From Pseudomonas lijiangensis (GTDB lineage: Bacteria; Pseudomonadota; Gammaproteobacteria; Pseudomonadales; Pseudomonadaceae): 64,000 nt of DNA. Where the stretch lies: NCBI RefSeq assembly GCF_018968705.1, contig NZ_CP076668.1, positions 3,235,001-3,299,000 on the forward strand, written 5' to 3'. Shown one piece after another: positions 54,533 to 62,846 of the stretch. Each line of letters opens with the position of its first letter. Position 1 is the stretch's first letter. The notes under the pieces are model-generated. The model was given only the letters and a program-made list of their open reading frames with translations, had not been told where the DNA came from and did no database searches. The position numbers and the translations under genes were made by a program.

Positions 54533-55294
54533 ATGAATCTGCAAGGAAAAACCGCACTGGTTACTGGCTCCACCAGCGGCATCGGTCTGGGCATTGCCTT
54601 GGTGCTGGCAAAAGCTGGCGCGAACCTGGTGCTCAATGGTTTCGGAGAAGCTTCGGCGGTGATCGCCCAGGTGCAACAGTTTGGCGGTCGCGTTGGCCAT
54701 CACCCGGCGGATGTCAGCGACCCGGCGCAGATTGCCGAAATGATCGCCTATGCCGAACGCGAATTCGGCGGTGTCGACATTCTGGTCAATAACGCCGGCA
54801 TTCAGCACGTGGACGCTGTGGAGGACTTTGCCGTCGAGCGCTGGGACTCGATCATTGCCATCAACCTGTCATCGGTGTTCCACACCACCCGTCTGTGCCT
54901 GCCCGGCATGCGCAGCAAGGACTGGGGACGCATCATCAATATCGCCTCGGTTCATGGGCTGGTGGGCTCGACCGGCAAGTCGGCCTATGTCGCGGCCAAG
55001 CATGGGGTGATCGGCCTGACCAAAGTGGTGGGTCTGGAAACGGCCCGCAGCAATGTCACCTGTAACGCCATCTGCCCCGGCTGGGTCCTGACGCCGCTGG
55101 TGCAACAGCAGATCGACAATCGCCAGGGCGACCCGGATCAGGCCCGGCGTGACCTGCTGGCCGAAAAACAGCCTTCGCTGGATTTTGTTACGCCCGAGCA
55201 ATTGGGCGAGCTAGTGTTGTTTCTGTGCAGTGAGGCGGCAGTCCAGGTGCGCGGAGCTGCCTGGAATGTGGATGGCGGGTGGCTGGCCCAATAG
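54533..55294 (+). CDS. bdhA: 3-hydroxybutyrate dehydrogenase
   Basis: A 253-residue short-chain dehydrogenase that oxidises (R)-3-hydroxybutyrate to acetoacetate with NAD. Motifs: TGSTSGIGLGIA cofactor loop (11-22), NNAGIQHV, catalytic Ser139, Tyr152 and Lys156 (SAYVAAKHG), and CPGWVLTPLVQQQI, typical of PHB-cycle dehydrogenases. AAGGA lies before the start. Co-transcribed with the permease from the sigma-54 promoter. Confidence 0.93.
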   Translation: MNLQGKTALVTGSTSGIGLGIALVLAKAGANLVLNGFGEASAVIAQVQQFGGRVGHHPADVSDPAQIAEMIAYAEREFGGVDILVNNAGIQHVDAVEDFAVERWDSIIAINLSSVFHTTRLCLPGMRSKDWGRIINIASVHGLVGSTGKSAYVAAKHGVIGLTKVVGLETARSNVTCNAICPGWVLTPLVQQQIDNRQGDPDQARRDLLAEKQPSLDFVTPEQLGELVLFLCSEAAVQVRGAAWNVDGGWLAQ

Positions 55295-55314
55295 GCAGGG
55301 TCATAAATCACTTT

Positions 55315-55402
55315 GTGGGAGGCAGCTTGCTGGCGACTTTAGCGTACAGACGCAGAATATCTGTCGGTTTCAGGCCTTTTTCGCCAGCAAGCTGCCTCCC
55401 AC
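55315..55402. repeat. Paired inverted REP elements (family B)
   Basis: GTGGGAGGCAGCTTGCTGGC at 55315 and the inverse GCCAGCAAGCTGCCTCCCAC ending at 55402, between convergent bdhA and the PilU-like gene. It differs in core sequence from the GCGAATTYATTCGC type but shares the outer GTGGGAG. Confidence 0.92.
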
Positions 55403-55425
55403 AGGTTTTGTTTGTGCCTTAACAC

Positions 55426-56589
55426 TCAGGATTGAGGGCCTTCATTCTCGTCCACCAAACCCCAATCGGGCATCTGCGCGGCATTCGTGCCCACTGGCGC
55501 CGAGGGTGCCGTTGTCAGGTGCGAGACGCCCTCGCCGTGCAACTTGAGGCGCAGGCGCACGTTGTTTTGCGAGTCGGCATTTTTCAGCGCTTCCTCTTCG
55601 CTGATGATCCCTTCTGCCGCCAGATTGAACAGTGCGGTATCGAAGGTCTGCATGCCCAGGCTGCCGGACTTTTCCATGATGCCCTTGAGTTCCGTCAACT
55701 GGTTGCGCTGGATCAGATCACGAATGGTCGGCGTGCCCATCATCACTTCCACAGCAGCCCGGCGCTTGCCATCCGGGGTCTTGACCAGACGCTGGGAAAC
55801 GAATGCCTTGAGGTTGTTGCCCAGGTCATGCAGCAGTTGCTCGCGGCGCTCTTCCGGGAAGAAGTTGATGATCCGGTCCAGCGCCTGGTTGGCGTTGTTG
55901 GCGTGCAGGGTCGAGATGGCCAGGTGGCCGGTATCGGCAAAGGCCAGCGCATGCTCCATGGTTTCCCGGTCACGAATCTCGCCGATCAGGATGACATCCG
56001 GCGCCTGACGCAAGGTGTTTTTCAGAGCGGCACGAAAACTGCGGGTATCGACCCCCACTTCACGCTGGTTGACGATGGACTTCTTGTGGCGATGGATGAA
56101 CTCCACCGGGTCTTCGATGGTGATGATATGACCGCTGGCATTGCGGTTACGGTAATCGATCAGGGCCGCCAGGGACGTGGATTTACCCGAGCCAGTCGCG
56201 CCCACGAACAGCACCAGCCCGTGTTTTTCCATGATCACATCGAGCAGGATCGGCGGCAGGTGCAGATCCTCGAAACGCGGGATATCCAGCTTGATATTGC
56301 GCGCTACGATGGAGACTTCATTGCGCTGCATGAAGATATTGATCCGGAAACGTCCGATACCGGCCAGCGACACCGCCAGGTTCATCTCCAGCTCACGCTG
56401 GAATTCGAGCTTCTGTTCCTCATCCATCAAGCCCTGGGCAACGATCGCCACCTCACCGGGCTTGAGGGTTTCAGTGCCCAGCGGCTTGAGCACGCCATTG
56501 AACTTGGCGCACGGCGGCGCTCCGGTGGAAAGATAAAGGTCCGATCCGTCCTGGCTGGCCAGAATCTTCAACAACGCCGGAAAATCCAT
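55426..56589 (-). CDS. PilT/PilU-family type IV pilus retraction ATPase (orphan paralogue)
   Basis: A 387-residue hexameric ATPase of the pilus retraction type. Walker A GATGSGKST is at 130-138, with IITIEDPVEFIHRHKKSIVN, RQAPDVILIGEIRDRETMEH and STLHANNANQALDRIINFFP. It resembles PilU more than PilT in its N-terminus (MDFPALLKILASQDGSDLYL) and C-terminal extension. The usual pilT-pilU pair is elsewhere in Pseudomonas, so this looks like an extra copy. The ATG at 56589 is preferred to 56598 because the conserved N-terminus starts there. Confidence 0.88.
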   Translation of the reverse strand: MDFPALLKILASQDGSDLYLSTGAPPCAKFNGVLKPLGTETLKPGEVAIVAQGLMDEEQKLEFQRELEMNLAVSLAGIGRFRINIFMQRNEVSIVARNIKLDIPRFEDLHLPPILLDVIMEKHGLVLFVGATGSGKSTSLAALIDYRNRNASGHIITIEDPVEFIHRHKKSIVNQREVGVDTRSFRAALKNTLRQAPDVILIGEIRDRETMEHALAFADTGHLAISTLHANNANQALDRIINFFPEERREQLLHDLGNNLKAFVSQRLVKTPDGKRRAAVEVMMGTPTIRDLIQRNQLTELKGIMEKSGSLGMQTFDTALFNLAAEGIISEEEALKNADSQNNVRLRLKLHGEGVSHLTTAPSAPVGTNAAQMPDWGLVDENEGPQS

Positions 56590-56721
56590 AATCAACACCG
56601 CACAAGAAAATATGAAAACGTTTTTCTGCCCGCCACACTTGATGGTCTTTGACGAGCAGATTTATTCATTCAGGTCAGGGCAGGCATAATGGCAGCCTTT
56701 TCTGACAGGTGATATTGCGAC

Positions 56722-56997
56722 ATGAAAGCCCAAGCCCGCCATATTCTGGTGAAGACCGCCGAAGAAGCCGAACAGCTCAAGCTGCGTATCGCCAAGGGCG
56801 AGGCCTTCGACGTGCTGGCCAAAAAGCATTCCACCTGCCCGTCCGGCAAGCGTGGCGGTGATCTGGGTGAAGTGCGGCCCGGCCAGATGGTCGGCGCCAT
56901 CGATCAAGTCATCTTCAAGAAGCCGCTGCGCACCGTACACGGCCCCATCAAGAGCAAGTTCGGCTATCACCTGGTTCAGGTGTTCTACCGCGACTGA
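56722..56997 (+). CDS. Second parvulin peptidyl-prolyl isomerase
   Basis: A 91-residue single-domain parvulin: QARHILVKTAEEAEQLKLRI, CPSGKRGGDLGEVRPGQMVG, VIFKKPLRTVHGPIKSKFGY and HLVQVFYRD. It is clearly homologous to PpiC at 45367 but more basic and diverged, so it is an old paralogue and not a recent duplicate. Single gene between two minus-strand genes. Confidence 0.92.
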   Translation: MKAQARHILVKTAEEAEQLKLRIAKGEAFDVLAKKHSTCPSGKRGGDLGEVRPGQMVGAIDQVIFKKPLRTVHGPIKSKFGYHLVQVFYRD

Positions 56998-57051
56998 ACC
57001 GGCTTCAGGCTACTCACGCCCAACGGCAAGAGTAGCCCGAAATCTGCGTTG

Positions 57052-58698
57052 TCACTTCGGCGCAATCGCGCCATCGACCAGCACCTGGGCTTCAGCCACC
57101 AGACGCTGGAGGTGATCCTCGCCCAGGAAGCTTTCTGCATAGATCTTGTAGATGTCTTCGGTCCCGGACGGACGTGCGGCGAACCAGCCGTTCTCGGTCA
57201 TCACTTTCAAGCCACCGATGGCCTGATCGTTACCCGGCGCATGGCTGAGAATGCCCTGGATCTTTTCACCCGCCAGTTCCGTGGACGTGACCTGCTCAGG
57301 CGACAGCTTGCCCAGCAGCGCCTTCTGTTGCGGGTTGGCCTTGGCATCGACACGAGTCGAGAACGGCTCGCCCAGCTCGTCAGTCATGGCCTTGTAGTGT
57401 TCGCTCGGGTCACGCCCTGTACGGGCCGTGATTTCAGCAGCCAGCAAGGCCGGGATCAGGCCATCCTTGTCGGTGGTCCAGACCGTACCGTCGCGGCGCA
57501 GGAACGAAGCACCGGCGCTCTCTTCGCCACCAAAGCCCAGCGAACCCTCGAACAGCCCGTCGGCGAAGAACTTGAAGCCCACCGGGACTTCATACAGACG
57601 ACGTCCCAGACGCGCCGCGACCCGGTCGATGATACCGCTGCTGACCACGGTCTTGCCGACGGCCGCATCGGCGCGCCAGTGCGGACGGTTCTGGAACAGG
57701 TAGTCGATGGACACCGCCAGATAGCTGTTAGGCGTCATCAGCCCGCCGGTCGGGGTCACGATACCGTGGCGGTCATGATCCGGGTCGCAGGCAAAAGCGA
57801 CCTGATAGCGGTCCTTGAGGCCGATCAGGCTCTGCATCGCATGGCTGGACGATGGGTCCATGCGGATCTGACCGTCCCAGTCCACGCTCATGAAGCGGAA
57901 GGTCGGATCGACGAACTGGTTCACCACGTCCAGGCTCAGGCCGTAATGCTCGCCAATGGCCGACCAGTAGCGAACCCCTGCTCCGCCCAGCGGATCCACG
58001 CCCAGACGCAGACCGGCATCGCGGATGGCGTCCAGGTCGATGACGCTTTTCAGGTCGGCCACGTAGGTGTTCACGTAGTCATGACGATGGGTGGTGTCGG
58101 CACGCAGGGCTTTTTCATGGCTGATGCGCAGTACACCCTGGAGTTTCTCGGCCAGCAGTTCGTTGGCCTTGTTCTCGATCCATTTGGTGATGTGGCTGTC
58201 AGCCGGGCCACCATTTGGAGGGTTGTACTTGAAGCCGCCACTTTGCGGCGGGTTGTGGGACGGCGTGATCACGATCCCGTCGGCCAGACCGGAAGTACGG
58301 CCACGGTTGTAGCAGATGATCGCGTGGGATACCGCCGGAGTCGGCGTGTATTCATCACCTTCGGAAATCATCACCTGCACGCCGTTAGCCGCCAGCACTT
58401 CCAGGGCCGTTGCGCTGGCAGGCGTCGAGAGTGCGTGAGTGTCGGCGCCCAGGAACAGCGGACCATCGATGCCATTGGCCTGGCGGTACAGGCAGATCGC
58501 CTGGCTGATGGCCAGAACGTGCCACTCGTTGAAGCTCAGCTCGAAAGAGGTGCCGCGATGACCAGAGGTCCCGAAAGCCACGCGCTGGGTTGTGATCGAA
58601 GCGTCCGGCTGCCCGGCGTAATAGGCCGTTACCAGTCTCGGGATATCGACCAGTAACTGCGCAGGTGCCAGCTTGCCGGCGAAAGGACTGAGACTCAT
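57052..58698 (-). CDS. pgm: Phosphoglucomutase (alpha-D-glucose-specific)
   Basis: A 548-residue enzyme interconverting glucose 1- and 6-phosphate, linking glycolysis to UDP-glucose, glycogen/trehalose and LPS precursors. The phosphoserine loop is [20 protein letters not shown], the metal loop DPDHDRHG, the sugar loop FGGEESAG and the phosphate site [14 protein letters not shown]. Same length as E. coli Pgm. A strong GGAGG site lies four bases before the ATG. Confidence 0.95.
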   Translation of the reverse strand: MSLSPFAGKLAPAQLLVDIPRLVTAYYAGQPDASITTQRVAFGTSGHRGTSFELSFNEWHVLAISQAICLYRQANGIDGPLFLGADTHALSTPASATALEVLAANGVQVMISEGDEYTPTPAVSHAIICYNRGRTSGLADGIVITPSHNPPQSGGFKYNPPNGGPADSHITKWIENKANELLAEKLQGVLRISHEKALRADTTHRHDYVNTYVADLKSVIDLDAIRDAGLRLGVDPLGGAGVRYWSAIGEHYGLSLDVVNQFVDPTFRFMSVDWDGQIRMDPSSSHAMQSLIGLKDRYQVAFACDPDHDRHGIVTPTGGLMTPNSYLAVSIDYLFQNRPHWRADAAVGKTVVSSGIIDRVAARLGRRLYEVPVGFKFFADGLFEGSLGFGGEESAGASFLRRDGTVWTTDKDGLIPALLAAEITARTGRDPSEHYKAMTDELGEPFSTRVDAKANPQQKALLGKLSPEQVTSTELAGEKIQGILSHAPGNDQAIGGLKVMTENGWFAARPSGTEDIYKIYAESFLGEDHLQRLVAEAQVLVDGAIAPK

Positions 58699-58800
58699 AC
58701 AACCTCCACGTAAATGGGGACAGGAAATTCGGTTTTGGCGAAAACGGCTATGGTGCGGCAGTTTACTGGCAGTTTGACCGGAATGCTTGGCTATCGATCC

Positions 58801-61152
58801 CTAAGTCTCTGAGTTTGCGAGCTGCCACCAGCTCGGGAGCAATTGTTGCACCTGACGCTCGGCAAAACGGTCATCGATCAGCATGACCACACCACGATCG
58901 TTCTGGCTGCGGATCACTCGCCCGGCCGCCTGCACGACTTTCTGCACACCGGGATAAAGATAGGTGTAATCGTAGCCAGAGCCGAACAAGGCAGCCATTC
59001 GTTGCTTGAATTGTTCGTTGACCGGGTTCAGTTGCGGCAAGCCAAGGGTCGCGATGAATGCGCCGATCAGCCGTGCTCCGGGCAAATCGATCCCCTCGCC
59101 AAACGCACCGCCCAGCACCGCAAAGCCGATGCCCTGGCTGCTCAGGGTGAAACGGTCGAGAAAGGCCTGTCGCTCGCCTTCGCTCATGCCGCGTTCCTGT
59201 TGCCACAGCTCGATCTGCGGCCAGGTCTGGCGCATCAGCTCAACCACTTGCTGCAGATAATCGAAACTGCTGAAGAACGCCAGATAATTGCCCGGTTGCG
59301 CCTGAAACTGCTCTCCCATCAAGGCCACGATAGGCGCCAGCGAGGCCTGACGATGGGTGAAGCGGGTCGAAATGTGGCTGACGATCCGCACATTCAGTTG
59401 ATCGTGATGAAACGGCGACTCCACATCGATGCAGACGGTCTTCTCTGGCAGTCCCAGCAAGTCGGCGTAGTAGCGTTGCGGCTTCAACGTGGCGGAAAAC
59501 AGCACAGTCCCGAGTGCAGCACCCAGTCGCGGCGCAATGAAACGGGCCGGCACCACATTGCGCAGGGTCAGCCGGGAAAGACGGCGTTTTGCGCCCCACT
59601 CGCGCACGGCGATATCGAAGATGAAATGCTCGTCGAACAGCTCGGCAATCCGCACAAAACCGATGGCATCGAAATAAAAGCTTTGCAGCGCCCCATCCAC
59701 CGCATGGGGGTGTTCGTTGAAGTAGTCGCCTATGGCCGCCACGCACAGATTCAGGCTACTCAGGAATTTAGCTGGCACCTCGGCGTAGGCCTGATAGGCG
59801 CCCGCCTGTTCCTTGTGCAGGGCATTCCATTGGCGACTGAGCCGTTGCAGGGGTTTCTGCAAGGGCTGCGGAGCCGTCTGCCGAAGCGCATTGAGGCTCT
59901 GCTGATCGAGACTGGCGCTGTACATGCTGCGGGCACGCTCGACCATGTTGTGAGCTTCGTCCACCAGCACCGCCACGCGCCACTGATTGAACTGGGCAAG
60001 ACCGAACAACAAGGCGCTCAGGTCGAAATAGTAGTTGTAGTCGGCGACCACCACGTCCGCCCAGCGCGCCAGCTCCTGGCTGAGGTAATACGGACAGACC
60101 TGATGCTGCAAGGCAACGTCCCGCACGCCAGCCTGATCCAGCCATGGAGCCTTAAAGGCAGCGCTGCGTGCGGCGGGCAGACGATCATAGAAACCGTTGG
60201 CCAGCGGGCAAGAGTCGCCATTACAGGCCTTGTCCAGATGCTCGCAAGCCTTGTCCCGTGCAACCAGTTCCAGCACTCGCAGCCCGAGGTCAGGGGAACT
60301 GCGCCCGATCACTTGCAAGGCATCCAGCGCCAGCTTTCGGCCCGGCGTCTTGGCCGTCAGGAAAAACACCTTGTCGAGCTTTTGAGACGGTGCGGCCTTG
60401 AGCATGGGAAACAGCGTGCCGACGGTCTTGCCGATCCCGGTCGGTGCTTGGGCCATCAGGCAGGAACCGGTGCTGACCGCCTTGTAAACCGATTCAGCCA
60501 GCGTCCGTTGCCCGGTGCGGAATGCGGGATAAGGAAATGCCAGTGCCTTCAGGCTCTGGTTACGTGACGAGGTGTGCGCCAGTTCCTGCTGCGCCCAGTA
60601 CAGAAATATCTCGCATTGCCGCTCGAAAAACGCCTGCAACGCCTCGCGGCTGAAAGGCTCGCGAATCACGGTTTCCTGTTCGCTGATGATGTTGAAATAG
60701 ACCAGCGCCAGCGTGACCTCGCTCAGATCCAGGCGCTGACACAACAGCCAGCCGTAGATCTTCGCCTGCGCCCAGTGCAATTGGCGATGATTGGCCGGCA
60801 TGGCATCGAGTTCGCCGCGATAGGTCTTCACTTCCTCCAGTTGATTGAGCACCGCATCGTAGCCATCGGCCCTGCCCCGGACCGTCAATTCCCGATAATC
60901 GCCGCTCAGCGACAGCTCGGCCTGATAACTCGCGCCACGCCGAGCCGCCACGGTGCGATGGCCGGCAATGCCTTCCTGAGCCGTGGGCGAAGGCGTGAAG
61001 CGCAGGTCCAGACTGCCAACCTTGGCCGTGAACTCACACAACGCACGCACCGCCACGACATAGCGCAGTGAGGGCGGTTCAAGATGAGGGCTGGGAGGGA
61101 TCGTCAGGGTCACTGCACAGGGAACTGTAGATTGCCGATACTGGATGGGCAT
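58801..61152 (-). CDS. Fused PD-(D/E)XK nuclease and XPD/DinG-type Fe-S DNA helicase
   Basis: A 783-residue protein. Residues about 45-190 resemble a Cas4/RecB-type nuclease (GRADGYD and LEEVKTYRGEL supply the Asp and Glu-x-Lys). The rest is a superfamily 2 XPD/DinG-like helicase: Walker A MAQAPTGIGKTVGTLFPM, DEAHN box, FSATLKPQRYY, GEGIDLPGARLIG and QAAGRVIRSQNDRG. Cysteines in KACEHLDKACNGDSCPLA and VCPYYLSQ fit the 4Fe-4S cluster of this helicase class. It probably acts in DNA repair; the partner is unknown. Homologues usually lack part of the N-terminal 30 residues, so the start is approximate. Confidence 0.85.
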   Translation of the reverse strand: MPIQYRQSTVPCAVTLTIPPSPHLEPPSLRYVVAVRALCEFTAKVGSLDLRFTPSPTAQEGIAGHRTVAARRGASYQAELSLSGDYRELTVRGRADGYDAVLNQLEEVKTYRGELDAMPANHRQLHWAQAKIYGWLLCQRLDLSEVTLALVYFNIISEQETVIREPFSREALQAFFERQCEIFLYWAQQELAHTSSRNQSLKALAFPYPAFRTGQRTLAESVYKAVSTGSCLMAQAPTGIGKTVGTLFPMLKAAPSQKLDKVFFLTAKTPGRKLALDALQVIGRSSPDLGLRVLELVARDKACEHLDKACNGDSCPLANGFYDRLPAARSAAFKAPWLDQAGVRDVALQHQVCPYYLSQELARWADVVVADYNYYFDLSALLFGLAQFNQWRVAVLVDEAHNMVERARSMYSASLDQQSLNALRQTAPQPLQKPLQRLSRQWNALHKEQAGAYQAYAEVPAKFLSSLNLCVAAIGDYFNEHPHAVDGALQSFYFDAIGFVRIAELFDEHFIFDIAVREWGAKRRLSRLTLRNVVPARFIAPRLGAALGTVLFSATLKPQRYYADLLGLPEKTVCIDVESPFHHDQLNVRIVSHISTRFTHRQASLAPIVALMGEQFQAQPGNYLAFFSSFDYLQQVVELMRQTWPQIELWQQERGMSEGERQAFLDRFTLSSQGIGFAVLGGAFGEGIDLPGARLIGAFIATLGLPQLNPVNEQFKQRMAALFGSGYDYTYLYPGVQKVVQAAGRVIRSQNDRGVVMLIDDRFAERQVQQLLPSWWQLANSET

Positions 61153-61258
61153 ACAGATAGCAGCCTTTACCTGGCCCTGGCAAATACAAATGGATCAGCG
61201 GCTCCATCAAAACAACACAACAACATGAATTGAAAAGAATTTCTGTGGGAGAATTTCT

Positions 61259-61313
61259 GTGGGAGCGAATTCATTCGCGAACAAGCAGCCTTCGCGGATG
61301 AATCCGCTCCCAC
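61259..61313. repeat. Paired inverted REP elements (family A)
   Basis: GTGGGAGCGAATTCATTCGC at 61259 and the inverse GCGGATGAATCCGCTCCCAC ending at 61313. A short partial duplicate TTCTGTGGGAGAATTTCTG lies directly upstream at about 61241-61258, suggesting slippage at the repeat. Confidence 0.92.
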
Positions 61314-61343
61314 AAGTTTTGTTTGTGTAATGTATACATCTCC

Positions 61344-62750
61344 TCAATGCTGCCGCGCCTGTTTCAGGGCTTCGGCCAGCGCCGTCAACAGACGAGGAAT
61401 ATTCTGGGTCCAGTCGATGGCGTAGCCGATGCGCAGGTGTTGCCGATGCAACCCCTGCAGGCTGAACAGCTCGCCAGGAGTGACGATGATGCGCTGCTGC
61501 ACAAGGCTCTCGAACACCTGCCGCATATCCACGGGATGGACACTCTGCACCCATATTCCACAGCCGCCTTCCGGCAGCTCATACCGCAGCAGTTGCCCGA
61601 GATGACGATCCAGTAACTGCACCATCATTTTCATGCGTTCCACCAGCAAACCCCGCAGTTCAACCAGATGAGCATCCAGTCGCCCGCCACTACAGAGCCT
61701 GGCGATTGCCTTCTGACGAATAGGCGGCAACTCGAAGGCCCGCAACAGGAAATACTGCTGCCACTGAACCTCGAAGTGCTTGCACAGCAGATAACCATAA
61801 GGCGCTTCCGGGCCCAGGGTCTTGTCGAAGCTGCCCAGAATCAGCAGGCGCTGGGGGTCAATCAGGTCACGCAAGCGGGTGGGTTCCGGTGCAAAGACCA
61901 ACTCGCCGTGACTGTCGTTTTCCAGCACCCAGACCCGATACCGATTGAGCAATTGGGCGACGGCCTGAAGGTTGGCAAGCGGCAGCAGGCTGCACTGCAC
62001 CGGATTCAACAGCGAGGGCAAAAACGCCAGGCCAATGTTTTCCGTCAGCAACACCTGATCCAGCGCTGCCAGATTGATGCCGCCGGTCTCGTCCAGCGGT
62101 ATCTCGATGACCCGGATGTCTAAGGATTGCAGCAGACGTAGCAACGTCCAGGTACAGGGCGATGCCACCAGCACGGTTCCGCCGCGCAGGTTCAGAACAT
62201 CGATAACCGCTGTCAGCATGCCGGGCATGTCCGGCCCGATATAGACATTTTCAGGATGCCAGCAGTGCTGGGCATCACGGGTATGACGAGCCGCCAGGGC
62301 CGTGCGCAGTTCAATATCGCCAAATGGCTGGAATACGGCACTGAGCGGGCGCGGGTAATACCTGAGCAGTTCGCGCTCCATGGCCAGCAACGGGCTTTCC
62401 ATGGATTGCAGCAAGGTGGGTTCGTCGTTGCCCAATACCCATCCACCCGGACGACGAACATGGCGGTAAAACGTTTCCAGCAGGCTGTCATTCTCGAATA
62501 CCGGATCAGGAGTCTCATCGCCGACCCCGCCTGGCAAGGCGTAATAGCCGGACTTGGGCATTGAACACACCCGTCCTTCCTTTTCCAGCAGCGAATAGGC
62601 GCTTTGCACCGTCGAGATCGAGACCCGCAGGCGCCGGGACAACTGCCGCAAGGAGGGCATCCTGGTCGTCGAATCGGTTTGCACTTCGTCAATCAGACGA
62701 ACGAGATAGCGGTAGACCGCCTGATAGGCGAAATCCGTTTTGTTTTTCAT
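61344..62750 (-). CDS. MocR-type transcriptional regulator (GntR helix-turn-helix plus aminotransferase domain)
   Basis: A 468-residue regulator: N-terminal GntR winged helix (MPSLRQLSRRLRVSISTVQS, AYSLLEKEGRV) and a C-terminal fold-I aminotransferase-like domain. The PLP lysine is in LGSFDKTLGPEAPYGYLL, with YIGPDMPGMLTAV and VLENDSHGELV. MocR proteins use PLP and an amino compound as effectors and often control a divergent transporter or enzyme; no such gene is divergent here within the window. The ATG at 62750 gives a standard N-terminus; the frame stays open to 62831. Confidence 0.85.
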   Translation of the reverse strand: MKNKTDFAYQAVYRYLVRLIDEVQTDSTTRMPSLRQLSRRLRVSISTVQSAYSLLEKEGRVCSMPKSGYYALPGGVGDETPDPVFENDSLLETFYRHVRRPGGWVLGNDEPTLLQSMESPLLAMERELLRYYPRPLSAVFQPFGDIELRTALAARHTRDAQHCWHPENVYIGPDMPGMLTAVIDVLNLRGGTVLVASPCTWTLLRLLQSLDIRVIEIPLDETGGINLAALDQVLLTENIGLAFLPSLLNPVQCSLLPLANLQAVAQLLNRYRVWVLENDSHGELVFAPEPTRLRDLIDPQRLLILGSFDKTLGPEAPYGYLLCKHFEVQWQQYFLLRAFELPPIRQKAIARLCSGGRLDAHLVELRGLLVERMKMMVQLLDRHLGQLLRYELPEGGCGIWVQSVHPVDMRQVFESLVQQRIIVTPGELFSLQGLHRQHLRIGYAIDWTQNIPRLLTALAEALKQARQH

Positions 62751-62846
62751 GAGGAGACAATCCGGCGCAGGGCCAAAAGATTTTCCAGGCGATGGCGACA
62801 TGGCTGATACCGAGTCCACGGCAACAGCCATAGCCAGACAGAGGGC

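Noticed and set aside
57049..58656. 535-codon plus-strand ORF opposite pgm
   Set aside because: Shadow of the pgm gene with no independent support.
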